Below, piece after piece: positions 54,341 through 63,559 of a stretch of DNA of 64,000 nt (positions within the stretch are counted from its first letter, which is position 1; the number at the start of each line of letters is the position of its first letter). Source of the stretch: Clostridiales bacterium (GTDB taxonomy: Bacteria; Bacillota; Clostridia; Saccharofermentanales; Saccharofermentanaceae); assembly GCA_017428545.1 (NCBI GenBank), contig JAFRQR010000020.1, forward strand, positions 62,001 through 126,000, read 5' to 3'. Below the pieces are notes generated by a model. The model saw nothing but the letters and a program-made list of their open reading frames with translations. It was not told the origin of the DNA and made no database searches. The position numbers were made by a program, and so were the translations under genes.

Positions 54341-56098
54341 TTATTCCACCTCCCTTGAAAGCACATGGGCATCCCACATCTTACGGTACAGATCGCTTTC
54401 TTTAAGAAGTTCTTCCTGCGTACCGCAGGCAGAGATCCCACCCTGGTTGACAAGGATGATATTGTCCGCAGTAGCAATCGTAGAAAGGCGGTGCGCGATA
54501 ACGATCAGCGTTTTCCCACGGACCAGTTTCGCTACGCTCTTCTGCACCAGCGCCTCGTTCTCCGGATCGGTGTAGGCCGTTGCTTCGTCAAGGATCACGA
54601 CAGGTGCATCCTTCAGCATCGCACGTGCGATGGATATCCTCTGTCTTTCTCCTCCGGAAAGATGGGATCCGGCGCCACCACATATCGTCTGATACCCGTC
54701 TTCAAGACGCATGATGAAATCATGGCATCCGCTTCTTTTTGCGGCATCAATCACCTGCTCATCTGTCGCTCCCGGTCGTCCCATACGGATATTTTCCATA
54801 ACTGTCTCATCGAAGAGATAGTTATCCTGGGAAACATAAGCAATATACTGATTATATGCATCCAGTGGGATCTTACGGATGTCCACACCTCCGAGAAGGA
54901 TCGCACCTTCATCCACATCCCAGAAAGAGGCGATGAGTTTGGCGATCGTTGATTTTCCCGATCCGGAAGGACCTACCAGCGCATTGACAGTGCCTTCTTT
55001 GATCCGAAGGTTTACACCGTGGAGGACCTCTTCTTTTTCATAGGCAAAATGGACATTTTTCAGTTCGATGTCATAACCTTCCGGAATTTCGGACACTGTA
55101 TCCGGACGTTCCAGTTCCGGCTTCACGATGATAGATGTCGCTTCACCGATGATCACCTGACACTTCTTCAGATCATCCAGATAGTTGGCAATGACCAGAA
55201 ATGGTGATACCAGTCCAAGTGCAAGGATGATCAGCATAAATGCATCACTCCCGCTGACCCATCCGCGGCTATAGAACCATCCAGCAAATGGAACCAGGGA
55301 AAGAAGCTGTGCCGGAAGCATCGTCAGCGCCACATTCTGATACACATTGCAGCTTCTCATCCACTCTATAAAACAGTCCGCACCTTCCTTCGCCGCTGTG
55401 ACAAATTTGGCGTAAGAGGTCTTTGCTTTACCGAAAGCCTTGATCACTTCGATACCGTTAATATACTCGACTGCTGTATCGTTCAGCGCTTTTGTCTTAT
55501 CAATGGTATTCTGGAAACGCTCTCCGGCGCCAATCAGTTCGAAACTGAAGAACAAAGCTCCGACCGGAAGCGATATAAGAGAAAGAAGTGCGAGCTTCCA
55601 ATTGATCGTCAGCATATAGACGAAAACGACGATCGGAATCAGAAGATTCGAGGTCACTTCCGGAAGGATATGCGCCATGGTCGTCTCCACTGAATCGACA
55701 CGCTCGATAATGATGTTCTTATATGTACCTGACGATTCAGAAAGAACGTCCCCGAGCGGCATCTTTGCCATATGCTTCGTGATCCTTCTTCGGATATTCC
55801 CGAGAACTTCGAATGTCGCTCTATGTGAAAGCGCCGTAGAGATCGTATGCATCAGGCGGTTCAGCACCCAGCAGATCGCGACAAATAGCAGCTGACGATA
55901 GCAGAATGCTTTATCCGAACTGCCGGAAAGGAGTTCTTTGACGATCCTGCCGATAAATATATATGGCAGGAAGCCAAATGCAACACTGAGTATCGCAAGA
56001 ACGATGCTTGCAATGTAATAACTCTTCTTCGACCCGGCAAACTCGACGACCCAGCTGACCGTTGAGCGTGGTTTTACCTTTGATGTGTTTTTTTCCAT
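54341..56098 (-). CDS. ABC half-transporter, pair C first subunit
   Basis: 585 residues from the ATG at 56098, after GGAGGGG. Six helices, then GPSGSGKST, LSGGERQR, ILDEATAYTD and IAHR. It is the third member of the first-subunit class. A perfect 16-bp palindromic operator lies 70 bp upstream. The three pairs probably arose by duplication inside this region. Confidence 0.9.
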   Translation of the reverse strand: MEKNTSKVKPRSTVSWVVEFAGSKKSYYIASIVLAILSVAFGFLPYIFIGRIVKELLSGSSDKAFCYRQLLFVAICWVLNRLMHTISTALSHRATFEVLGNIRRRITKHMAKMPLGDVLSESSGTYKNIIIERVDSVETTMAHILPEVTSNLLIPIVVFVYMLTINWKLALLSLISLPVGALFFSFELIGAGERFQNTIDKTKALNDTAVEYINGIEVIKAFGKAKTSYAKFVTAAKEGADCFIEWMRSCNVYQNVALTMLPAQLLSLVPFAGWFYSRGWVSGSDAFMLIILALGLVSPFLVIANYLDDLKKCQVIIGEATSIIVKPELERPDTVSEIPEGYDIELKNVHFAYEKEEVLHGVNLRIKEGTVNALVGPSGSGKSTIAKLIASFWDVDEGAILLGGVDIRKIPLDAYNQYIAYVSQDNYLFDETVMENIRMGRPGATDEQVIDAAKRSGCHDFIMRLEDGYQTICGGAGSHLSGGERQRISIARAMLKDAPVVILDEATAYTDPENEALVQKSVAKLVRGKTLIVIAHRLSTIATADNIILVNQGGISACGTQEELLKESDLYRKMWDAHVLSREVE

Positions 56099-56170
56099 CA
56101 CTCACCCCTCCTTGTTTTATCTCAACCGGCAGATGGAATACCGGAGAGGAAATCTGGTGAACAATTTGTG

Positions 56171-56186
56171 GTTAGCGTACGCTAAC
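56171..56186 (-). promoter_or_regulatory. TetR-type operator before ABC pair C
   Basis: GTTAGC-GTAC-GCTAAC, perfectly symmetric over 16 bp. TATAGC at 56193-56188 is a possible -10; no -35 is clear. Confidence 0.85.
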
Positions 56187-56197
56187 TGCTATACAAA

Positions 56198-56224
56198 AAG
56201 AAAAGCGACCAGGTCGCTTCTTTT
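56198..56224 (-). terminator. Terminator of tetR 2
   Basis: On the - strand AAGCGACC-type and GGTCGCTT arms (AGCGAC/GTCGCT) pair around a 3-nt loop and are followed by TTCTTTTT. Confidence 0.85.
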
Positions 56225-56839
56225 TTAGAAACCAAGCACCGCCCGCCATCCGGGGATGAAGAATTTCTCGAGAGTCTTTGCATAATGGATCGCCTGTTCT
56301 TTAGTGAAATCATGTTCTACCGCAGCTACCACAGCATCGATATTCATAGTCACTAAAAGATGCAGTTCCTCTTCTGACACCTCGTTAACCGAGAAACCGT
56401 TCTTTTTTGCATTCGCAATGTACTCATAGGTGTTCTTTTCTTCCATGAGAGCAATATCATGAACGAAATTGGCATACTTTGTCCCCTGGGAAGAACAGAT
56501 GATCAGTTTAAATGCATCAAGGTGCGAATAGATATAATCCAGCATGATCGAAGTGGAAGATGTATCTTCCCACGCGCGTTTTGTTTCCGGAAGATTCAGT
56601 GTTTCATTTTCTTTCTTTGCCAGATCATCATACAAAAGCATCATGCCGTCAATGGCCGGATCCACAAGTGCCGAGAACATCTCTTCTTTACTCTCAAAAT
56701 GTTTGTAAAGACCAGATGCACTCATACCGGCAGCGGCTGCGATCCTTCGCATAGAAGCATCCGTAAAACCGTATTTACGGAACTCTTCATACGCGGCCTT
56801 CATGATCAATTCGTGATGTGCTTTCTTATCTCGAACCAT
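56225..56839 (-). CDS. TetR-family repressor 2
   Basis: 204 residues from the ATG at 56839, after GGAAAG. The helix-turn-helix spans about 28-47 (ASMRRIAAAAGMSASGLYKHFESK), in the same register as TetR 1. The recognition segment SASGLYKHF differs from TSAGLYRHY mostly by conservative changes, so both may read the same sites. It is divergent from xylA and has two 21-bp operators in its own promoter. Confidence 0.92.
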   Translation of the reverse strand: MVRDKKAHHELIMKAAYEEFRKYGFTDASMRRIAAAAGMSASGLYKHFESKEEMFSALVDPAIDGMMLLYDDLAKKENETLNLPETKRAWEDTSSTSIMLDYIYSHLDAFKLIICSSQGTKYANFVHDIALMEEKNTYEYIANAKKNGFSVNEVSEEELHLLVTMNIDAVVAAVEHDFTKEQAIHYAKTLEKFFIPGWRAVLGF

Positions 56840-56870
56840 TACTATTTCTTTCCAGAAGATAAAGATATTT

Positions 56871-56928
56871 TTAGCGAACACTGTTTGCTAACCTTAGTTA
56901 GAGTACACCGTTCGCTAAATCTTGTCAA
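56871..56928 (-). promoter_or_regulatory. Promoter of tetR 2 with two 21-bp operators
   Basis: TTGACA (56928-56923) is followed by a weak -10. TTAGCGAAC-N3-GTTTGCTAA (56871-56891) and TTAGAGTAC-N3-GTTCGCTAA (56898-56918) share the 3-bp centre of the tetR 1 operator. They start 27 bp apart. Autoregulation is likely. Confidence 0.75.
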
Positions 56929-56955
56929 CATGTTTTTTCTTCTTTCAGGAAATCA

Positions 56956-57004
56956 TTGACGGAATTGGATGAACCCGATAAGATTGTAGTTAGCATACAC
57001 TAAC
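56956..57004 (+). promoter_or_regulatory. Promoter and operator of xylA
   Basis: TTGACG (56956-56961), 17-bp spacer and TAAGAT (56979-56984). GTTAGC-ATAC-ACTAAC at 56989-57004 covers the start point. Confidence 0.85.
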
Positions 57005-57044
57005 TTGTTGTGCAAATTCACTATTAACAAATGGAGGTATCACT

Positions 57045-58373
57045 ATGAGTGAAATCTTTAAAGGTATCCTTGAGATCAAATACGAGGGACCTAAAAGCAA
57101 GAACCCGATGGCATTTAAGTACTATGATCCGGACCGAGTCGTTCTGGGAAAGAAGATGAGCGAGCAGCTTCCTTTTGCTATGGCGTGGTGGCATAATCTC
57201 TGTGCCAATGGCGTGGATATGTTCGGTCGCGGTACGGCAGACAAGCGCTTTGGTGCCGAATCTGAAGGAACAATGGAGCACGCCAAGGCAAAAGTAGATG
57301 CCGGTATCGAGTTTATGAAAAAACTCGGTATCAAATACTTCTGTTTCCATGATGTCGACCTCGTTCCGGAAGCAGATGACATTAACGAAACCAACAGAAG
57401 ACTGGATGAGATCACAGATTATATCCTTGAAAAAACTGCCGGTACCGACATCAAATGTCTCTGGGGTACTGCCAACATGTTCAGCAATCCCCGCTTCATG
57501 AATGGAGCCGGCAGCACGAATGATCTGGATGTATATTGTTTTGCCGCTGCACAGGTAAAGAAAGCCATCGAACTTACAGTAAAACTCGGAGGACGCGGAT
57601 ACGTTTTCTGGGGCGGCAGAGAAGGTTATGAGACACTTCTGAATACTAAGGTGAAATTCGAACAGGAAAACATCGCAAACCTGATGAAAATGGCCAGAGA
57701 TTACGGTAGAAAGATCGGATTTACCGGAACCTTCCTGATCGAACCGAAGCCGAAGGAACCGATGAAGCACCAGTATGACTTCGATGCGGCAACCGCGATC
57801 GGATTCCTGAAAGAATACGGTCTTGATAAAGACTTCATGATGAATATCGAAGCCAATCATGCAACTCTGGCCGGTCATACGTTCCAGCACGAACTGCGTA
57901 TCAGCCGCATCAATAACATGCTCGGCTCGATCGATGCAAACCAGGGCGATATCATGCTTGGCTGGGATACCGACTGCTTCCCGAGCAATGTATATGATAC
58001 GACACTTGCCATGTATGAGATCCTGAAGAACGATGGTCTTCCGGTCGGCATCAACTTCGACTCAAAGAACAGACGTCCGAGTAACACCTATGAGGATATG
58101 TTCTATGCGTTCATTCTGGGAATGGATTCCTTTGCCTATGGTCTTCTGAAAGCGGCCGAAATGATCGAGGACGGAAGGCTCGAAAAGAATATCGAAGAGC
58201 GCTACTCCTCTTTCTCATCCGAACTCGGACAGAAGGTAAGATCCGGCGAATCCACGCTTGAAGAACTCGCTGCAAGAGCAGCTGAAATGAAGGCTCCGAA
58301 GAATCCTGTCTCCGGTAAACAGGAATACCTCGAAGGTGTCCTCAATAATATTATTCTATCGAATAACGATTGA
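57045..58373 (+). CDS. xylA: Xylose isomerase
   Basis: 442 residues, the normal size. It interconverts D-xylose and D-xylulose (and glucose/fructose weakly) with two divalent metals. FHDVD at 101-105 has the catalytic His/Asp; WGGREGYE, EPKPKEPMKHQYDFD and NIEANHATLAGH hold metals and substrate; MFGRGTADKRF is typical. GGAGG precedes the ATG. No xylulokinase or xylose transporter is adjacent; it stands alone under the TetR-type operator, so its control appears tied to the local regulon rather than to a XylR. Confidence 0.95.
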   Translation: MSEIFKGILEIKYEGPKSKNPMAFKYYDPDRVVLGKKMSEQLPFAMAWWHNLCANGVDMFGRGTADKRFGAESEGTMEHAKAKVDAGIEFMKKLGIKYFCFHDVDLVPEADDINETNRRLDEITDYILEKTAGTDIKCLWGTANMFSNPRFMNGAGSTNDLDVYCFAAAQVKKAIELTVKLGGRGYVFWGGREGYETLLNTKVKFEQENIANLMKMARDYGRKIGFTGTFLIEPKPKEPMKHQYDFDAATAIGFLKEYGLDKDFMMNIEANHATLAGHTFQHELRISRINNMLGSIDANQGDIMLGWDTDCFPSNVYDTTLAMYEILKNDGLPVGINFDSKNRRPSNTYEDMFYAFILGMDSFAYGLLKAAEMIEDGRLEKNIEERYSSFSSELGQKVRSGESTLEELAARAAEMKAPKNPVSGKQEYLEGVLNNIILSNND

Positions 58374-58420
58374 CAAAAAACATCCTCGATGGTATAAAGA
58401 AGTAGTTAGCATATGCTAAC
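58370..58420 (+). promoter_or_regulatory. Consensus promoter and operator after xylA
   Basis: TTGACA (58370-58375, overlapping the xylA stop), 17-bp spacer and TATAAA (58393-58398). GTTAGC-ATAT-GCTAAC, perfectly symmetric, is at 58405-58420 over the start point. No gene on the + strand follows, which implies an RNA product. Confidence 0.85.
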
Positions 58421-58490
58421 TCATGTCTAATTCAAAATTCCCTCCCACATGTGTCTTTCTGGAATGGGCACAGGGAGGGAATTAATTTTT
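58405..58490 (+). ncRNA. Candidate small RNA under TetR-type control
   Basis: Between the promoter at 58370-58398 and the enolase gene on the other strand there is room for an RNA of about 85 nt. It would end at a hairpin with 11-bp arms AATTCCCTCCC (58437-58447) and GGGAGGGAATT (58473-58483), followed by AATTTTT. The loop is 25 nt and could pair with targets. No ribosome site or convincing peptide is present. The hairpin could instead be only the terminator of xylA; the separate strong promoter argues for an independent unit. Confidence 0.55.
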
Positions 58491-58528
58491 GGGAAAGAAA
58501 TCTCATCCTTATTATCAACTCAAAAGAA

Positions 58529-58563
58529 CTGCCCTGACTGTGCGGTCATCACAGGCAGGGCAG
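58529..58563 (-). terminator. Terminator of eno
   Basis: CTGCCCTG and CAGGGCAG pair with an inner CTGTGA/CACAG stem; TTCTTTT follows on the - strand. Confidence 0.8.
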
Positions 58564-58593
58564 CTTTAGCGTAAAACATTTTCAAGGAGGGTT

Positions 58594-59973
<1,380 letters not shown>

Positions 59974-59983
59974 TCAAGACACA

Positions 59984-60036
59984 GTTAGCCACCGCTAACC
60001 ATGAATATTTATATCATGTGTAAATACTTCTGTCAA
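59984..60036 (-). promoter_or_regulatory. Promoter and operator of eno
   Basis: TTGACA (60036-60031), 17-bp spacer and TATAAA (60013-60008) on the - strand, the same boxes as the small RNA promoter. GTTAGC-CACC-GCTAAC at 59984-59999 covers the start region. Confidence 0.88.
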
Positions 60037-60099
60037 CAGCTCATCCACGAATACTTTTGGGGGCTGTGATGTAAGTCATATCTAACTCGTGTTATTATA

Positions 60100-61095
60100 T
60101 CACACTTCCATTATAGAAACATGTTCACCTCTTCGGATTGCATTCCGCAGAGTCATCAGTTCTCGGTCTTTTTTCTCCGCAAGGAGCAGTACCGCCTCCT
60201 CACGCGCATCACGATGGAGGATCTTATCAATGCGGCCATTTCGGATCACGATTCGTTTTGGCGCCATCAGGGAAAGGATAGGGTCATGCGTCGCAATAAG
60301 CACGATCTTATCGTTACCGGTCAGAAGATCCATCGCCTTTCTTCTGTCAATACCTGCATTCTCGATCTCATCGATCAATACGATCGGAGCTTTCGAAAGA
60401 TACGCACAGTCTGCAATCATCAACGCTCTCGACTGACCGCCGCTTAAGGATGTAACGGCTGTCTTCTTATCAAAGGTCTCTCCGGCCAAGGAAACGGCAA
60501 TCTGATATACCTTTTCTACCAGAGTTTCTGCATCCTCTTGATGAACAAAACATTCCGCATGCAGTCTCAGGAATTCTTCCACATTCATATCCAGAACGAA
60601 ATTCATATTCTGTGACAGCTGGGCGATAGAACGTCTTCTCGATCCTGTTTCCCGCCATTCTTCTTTGGTTTTACCATCGATCAGGATCGTTCTTTGCGTC
60701 GGGGTGTCATTTTGAGCCTGCCACTCGATATCTTCCAGAAGCCTGCTCTTCCCGGATCCTGTCTCTCCGACGATGGCGATCATCTGGCCTTTACAGATCG
60801 TAATCGGATCGAAGGATTCTTTCGTTCCATCCTTTCCTACTCCCGGAATGATCGTAATAGATTCGACACTGCAGATCTCTTCAGAGAGGCACTGTGATGC
60901 ACTCTGAATATAGATCACAAATTCCTTTTCTACGTCTTTTCTGGACATCTTTCTCTGTTCATAGAAGGACTCCGGCAGTTTTTCAAGATTCTCAGAGAAA
61001 CTTTTTTCTTTATTCCAGATCACTTCGAAGTCATCCAGATAGTAGGGCAGGTAGGGATATTCTTTCTCCAGTTGCAAAAGCGGGATCGTCAACAT
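60100..61095 (-). CDS. ATP-binding cassette protein of unknown partner
   Basis: 331 residues from the ATG at 61095, after AGAAGGTG. The first 110 residues have no ABC features. Walker A is GETGSGKSRLLED, the signature SLSGGQSRAL, Walker B VLIDEIEN with Ile-Glu after the catalytic Glu, and the switch THD. There are no membrane segments. It is the last gene of an operon with an iron-type transporter and a GTPase. The long N-terminal part and lack of a permease suggest a metallocentre or cofactor role rather than transport; this is inference. Confidence 0.7.
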   Translation of the reverse strand: MLTIPLLQLEKEYPYLPYYLDDFEVIWNKEKSFSENLEKLPESFYEQRKMSRKDVEKEFVIYIQSASQCLSEEICSVESITIIPGVGKDGTKESFDPITICKGQMIAIVGETGSGKSRLLEDIEWQAQNDTPTQRTILIDGKTKEEWRETGSRRRSIAQLSQNMNFVLDMNVEEFLRLHAECFVHQEDAETLVEKVYQIAVSLAGETFDKKTAVTSLSGGQSRALMIADCAYLSKAPIVLIDEIENAGIDRRKAMDLLTGNDKIVLIATHDPILSLMAPKRIVIRNGRIDKILHRDAREEAVLLLAEKKDRELMTLRNAIRRGEHVSIMEV

Positions 61096-61111
61096 GTATG
61101 CACCTTCTTTC

Positions 61112-61798
61112 TCAGATTCTGATGTGTTTAACATTTCCGATCTGGTACTCTTTCCCTATCTTCGTCTCACCTAAGCAATAGGAACAGAGCGCCATAGGCA
61201 TGGGAAAGCGAAGTGTCTCATGCTCGATTTCTCTTTCCATTGCCATTTTACGGATTACGGAAGCAACCTCAGAAACACCCTGTCCGGTTAGTCCATTGAC
61301 TGGAAGAATAAGGGCCTTGGGATTGGAAGTTTCGACTCTTCGCATGAACACTTCTCTTTCTGCTTGAGAAACGATATCGCCCTTTGTGATAATGATAATA
61401 TCCGCAAGCTTCAAAAGAGGTCCGATCTTTCGTGGAGCACGGATTCCACTTAGCTGATCGATCACACAGACAGACAGTACATTCTTGATATATGGCGAAC
61501 AGCGGTTACACAGACCGGCACTCTCCGTAAACAAATAGTCTAAGTTTTCCTTCCTGCCCCAATCATATACAGTCTGAATATTCGTAATGTAATAATGGTC
61601 AGGGCAGAGTTCTGAAGACAGTCCTTTTGCCGACGGAATTCCTGCTTCTTTATAGATTTTGTCATCTTCCGTCTGAAGACAATCAAATTTACAAGCCCCT
61701 ACTTTATTTCCGTCTCTCATGAATACTTTCAGAATGCGCGTCATTACGGACGTTTTTCCTGTAGCGGGAGGTCCCGCAAAAGTAACAAGTTTCATCAT
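61112..61798 (-). CDS. HypB/UreG/CobW-like GTPase
   Basis: 228 residues. The P-loop GPPATGKTS is at 9-17; ESAGLCNRCSP (92-102) resembles the switch region of HypB/UreG metal GTPases; TKGD (138-141) takes the place of NKxD. Two cysteine pairs are notable: CNRC (97-100) and CSYC (205-208), possible metal sites. Such GTPases load metal into enzymes. The start overlaps the previous stop (ATGA). No hydrogenase or urease gene lies in the window. Confidence 0.78.
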   Translation of the reverse strand: MMKLVTFAGPPATGKTSVMTRILKVFMRDGNKVGACKFDCLQTEDDKIYKEAGIPSAKGLSSELCPDHYYITNIQTVYDWGRKENLDYLFTESAGLCNRCSPYIKNVLSVCVIDQLSGIRAPRKIGPLLKLADIIIITKGDIVSQAEREVFMRRVETSNPKALILPVNGLTGQGVSEVASVIRKMAMEREIEHETLRFPMPMALCSYCLGETKIGKEYQIGNVKHIRI

Positions 61799-62721
61799 TC
61801 ATTCTCCGTCATGATTTTCTTGCATCTTCGAATGATCTCGGGAAGGGCGGGATCATATATATAATCCCATCCGACAAATCGGAGGCTTCCGGGAAGTGCA
61901 TTTTTCACACCTGTGATATTGCTCGGAAAGAATCCCTTCTCGCGAAAGATCCTACCGGCCTCCGGCTGGCAAAGAATGGCCATGATCCTTTCCGCCTCCG
62001 GATTGGGTTTTGAAGTTACAACAAGAGGCAGGATCGGAGCACCATCGGAAAACCAAATGAGTTTCATCCCCTTCTGTCGGGCTTTGATCTCCCCGAAGAT
62101 CCATGGCATCAGGTAGATATATGGTTTTTCGCCTTCGATTCCGCCCGGCTTGATCATCTGAGAGGGATGCACGATCGCACGGATATTCTTTCTTAATCGT
62201 CTGATTCCGTCATCTCCGGCTACTTGATGAACATAAGTCAGAATGATCCCGTCAAACATGTGTCCGTCATCCGGGAATGCAATACTGTTTTCAAACGCGG
62301 AAGAGAGGAGCTCAGAAAAAGTCTCCGGCTCATTTCTTCCCTTCGACTGAGCGGTATCCACGACCATTACCAGAGGAATGCACGAATATATATCAAACAT
62401 TTCTCTCGGATCTGAAAAGGAAGAAAAGTCCGCATTCCCGAGAAGTGTTTTTCCCGATGTGCGATACCTTTTTTCCTTTATAGCCGGATGATGGACAAGT
62501 CCTTCGATACCGGTTCCCATGAAAACATCCGGATCACATTCCCTAAAGATATCATCGACCCAGGATAAACCAAACTCCGCTAACGCGATGTTGTACTCTT
62601 TCCTGTCAGAGATATGCTCATCCAGATAATCCTGGAAAGGAAGCTGAACCACACAAGGAACACGGCCGACAAGCTTTGCCTCTTTATTTTCTGCTGTGTA
62701 ATGCAGTTCTTCTTCTCTCAC
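61795..62721 (-). CDS. Binding-protein-like protein without signal peptide
   Basis: 308 residues from the GTG at 62721, 10 nt after GGAGG; a TTG at 62745 would lie before this site. The sequence resembles type-2 periplasmic binding proteins: DVFMGTGIEG, PLVMVVDTAQS, RLRKNIRAIVHPSQMIKPGG and a C-terminal PEAERIMAILCQPEAGRIFREKGFFPSN. There is no signal peptide or lipobox, so it seems to work in the cytosol, which is odd for a binding protein. It overlaps the ATPase gene upstream by 38 bp and the GTPase gene downstream by 4 bp. Confidence 0.7.
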   Translation of the reverse strand: MREEELHYTAENKEAKLVGRVPCVVQLPFQDYLDEHISDRKEYNIALAEFGLSWVDDIFRECDPDVFMGTGIEGLVHHPAIKEKRYRTSGKTLLGNADFSSFSDPREMFDIYSCIPLVMVVDTAQSKGRNEPETFSELLSSAFENSIAFPDDGHMFDGIILTYVHQVAGDDGIRRLRKNIRAIVHPSQMIKPGGIEGEKPYIYLMPWIFGEIKARQKGMKLIWFSDGAPILPLVVTSKPNPEAERIMAILCQPEAGRIFREKGFFPSNITGVKNALPGSLRFVGWDYIYDPALPEIIRRCKKIMTENE

Positions 62722-63559
62722 GAAATCGATTCCTCCCTTCGACAACTGTCACCTGTTCGTTTATGTCCCGACTGAGCACATCAATGGGCAGCACACATAC
62801 ATGCTTTTTCTCCTCGATCATAAAATCACGGATCCGCACATCAACATCAAACGCCCTGCAAAGGTTTTCTTCGGAAATCACTTTGTTTGCATTTCCGAAT
62901 GAATTGCTTCCATCACGATTCAGGATCAGGGCCTTATCGGATATCGCCAGCGCGTGTTCCGGATAGTGGGTATTTACAATGGATGAGATGCCCCGCTCTC
63001 TGCACAGCTTATGGATCGTATTGATAACGATCAGCTGATTCTTAAAGTCGAGATTTGATTCCGGTTCATCCAGGATCAAAAGTTCCGGATCTGTAGCTAA
63101 TGCTCTGGCAATAAGGACCATCTGCAGTTCACCGCCGGAGATCTCATTACAAAGTTTCCCGCGGAGACGGCTCATTCCGACCATATCCAGACACTCTTCC
63201 GCAAACCGGTAATCTTTCTTCGTAGGTTGTGAAAGAATACCCAGATGGGCATTTCGTCCGAGAAGGACCATCTCTTCCGTGGTATAGGAAAAGGCGGAAC
63301 GCTTCGCCTGCGGCACATATCCGATCTTCTTCCAGATCTCCTGGTTCTTCCATTCGTGCCATGGTTTACCATTAATATATGTGCAGCCGGTACGCCATGG
63401 AAGGAAGCCGAGCGTGCATTTCAGCAGAGTCGTCTTGCCGACACCATTTGATCCCAGGATCGAAAGGATCTCTCCCTCATTGACAGAGAAAGAAAGATTT
63501 TTAAGGATGTCAGGACCTTTCTTATATCCGAATGATGCATCTTTCACCTCAAAGATCAT
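62684..63559 (-). CDS. FecE/BtuD-type ABC ATPase
   Basis: 291 residues. GSNGVGKTT, ISGGELQM, LILDEPESNLD and NTHYP are present. The signature ISGGE and the ESNLD form are usual in iron-complex and cobalamin uptake ATPases. The C-terminal 40 residues are Arg/Lys-rich. It overlaps the permease gene by 4 bp (ATGA). Confidence 0.88.
   Translation of the reverse strand: MIFEVKDASFGYKKGPDILKNLSFSVNEGEILSILGSNGVGKTTLLKCTLGFLPWRTGCTYINGKPWHEWKNQEIWKKIGYVPQAKRSAFSYTTEEMVLLGRNAHLGILSQPTKKDYRFAEECLDMVGMSRLRGKLCNEISGGELQMVLIARALATDPELLILDEPESNLDFKNQLIVINTIHKLCRERGISSIVNTHYPEHALAISDKALILNRDGSNSFGNANKVISEENLCRAFDVDVRIRDFMIEEKKHVCVLPIDVLSRDINEQVTVVEGRNRFRERRRTALHSRK

Noticed and set aside
58450..58575. A 41-codon frame starting ATG at 58450 after xylA
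   Set aside because: No ribosome site, and it runs through both the hairpin and the eno terminator.
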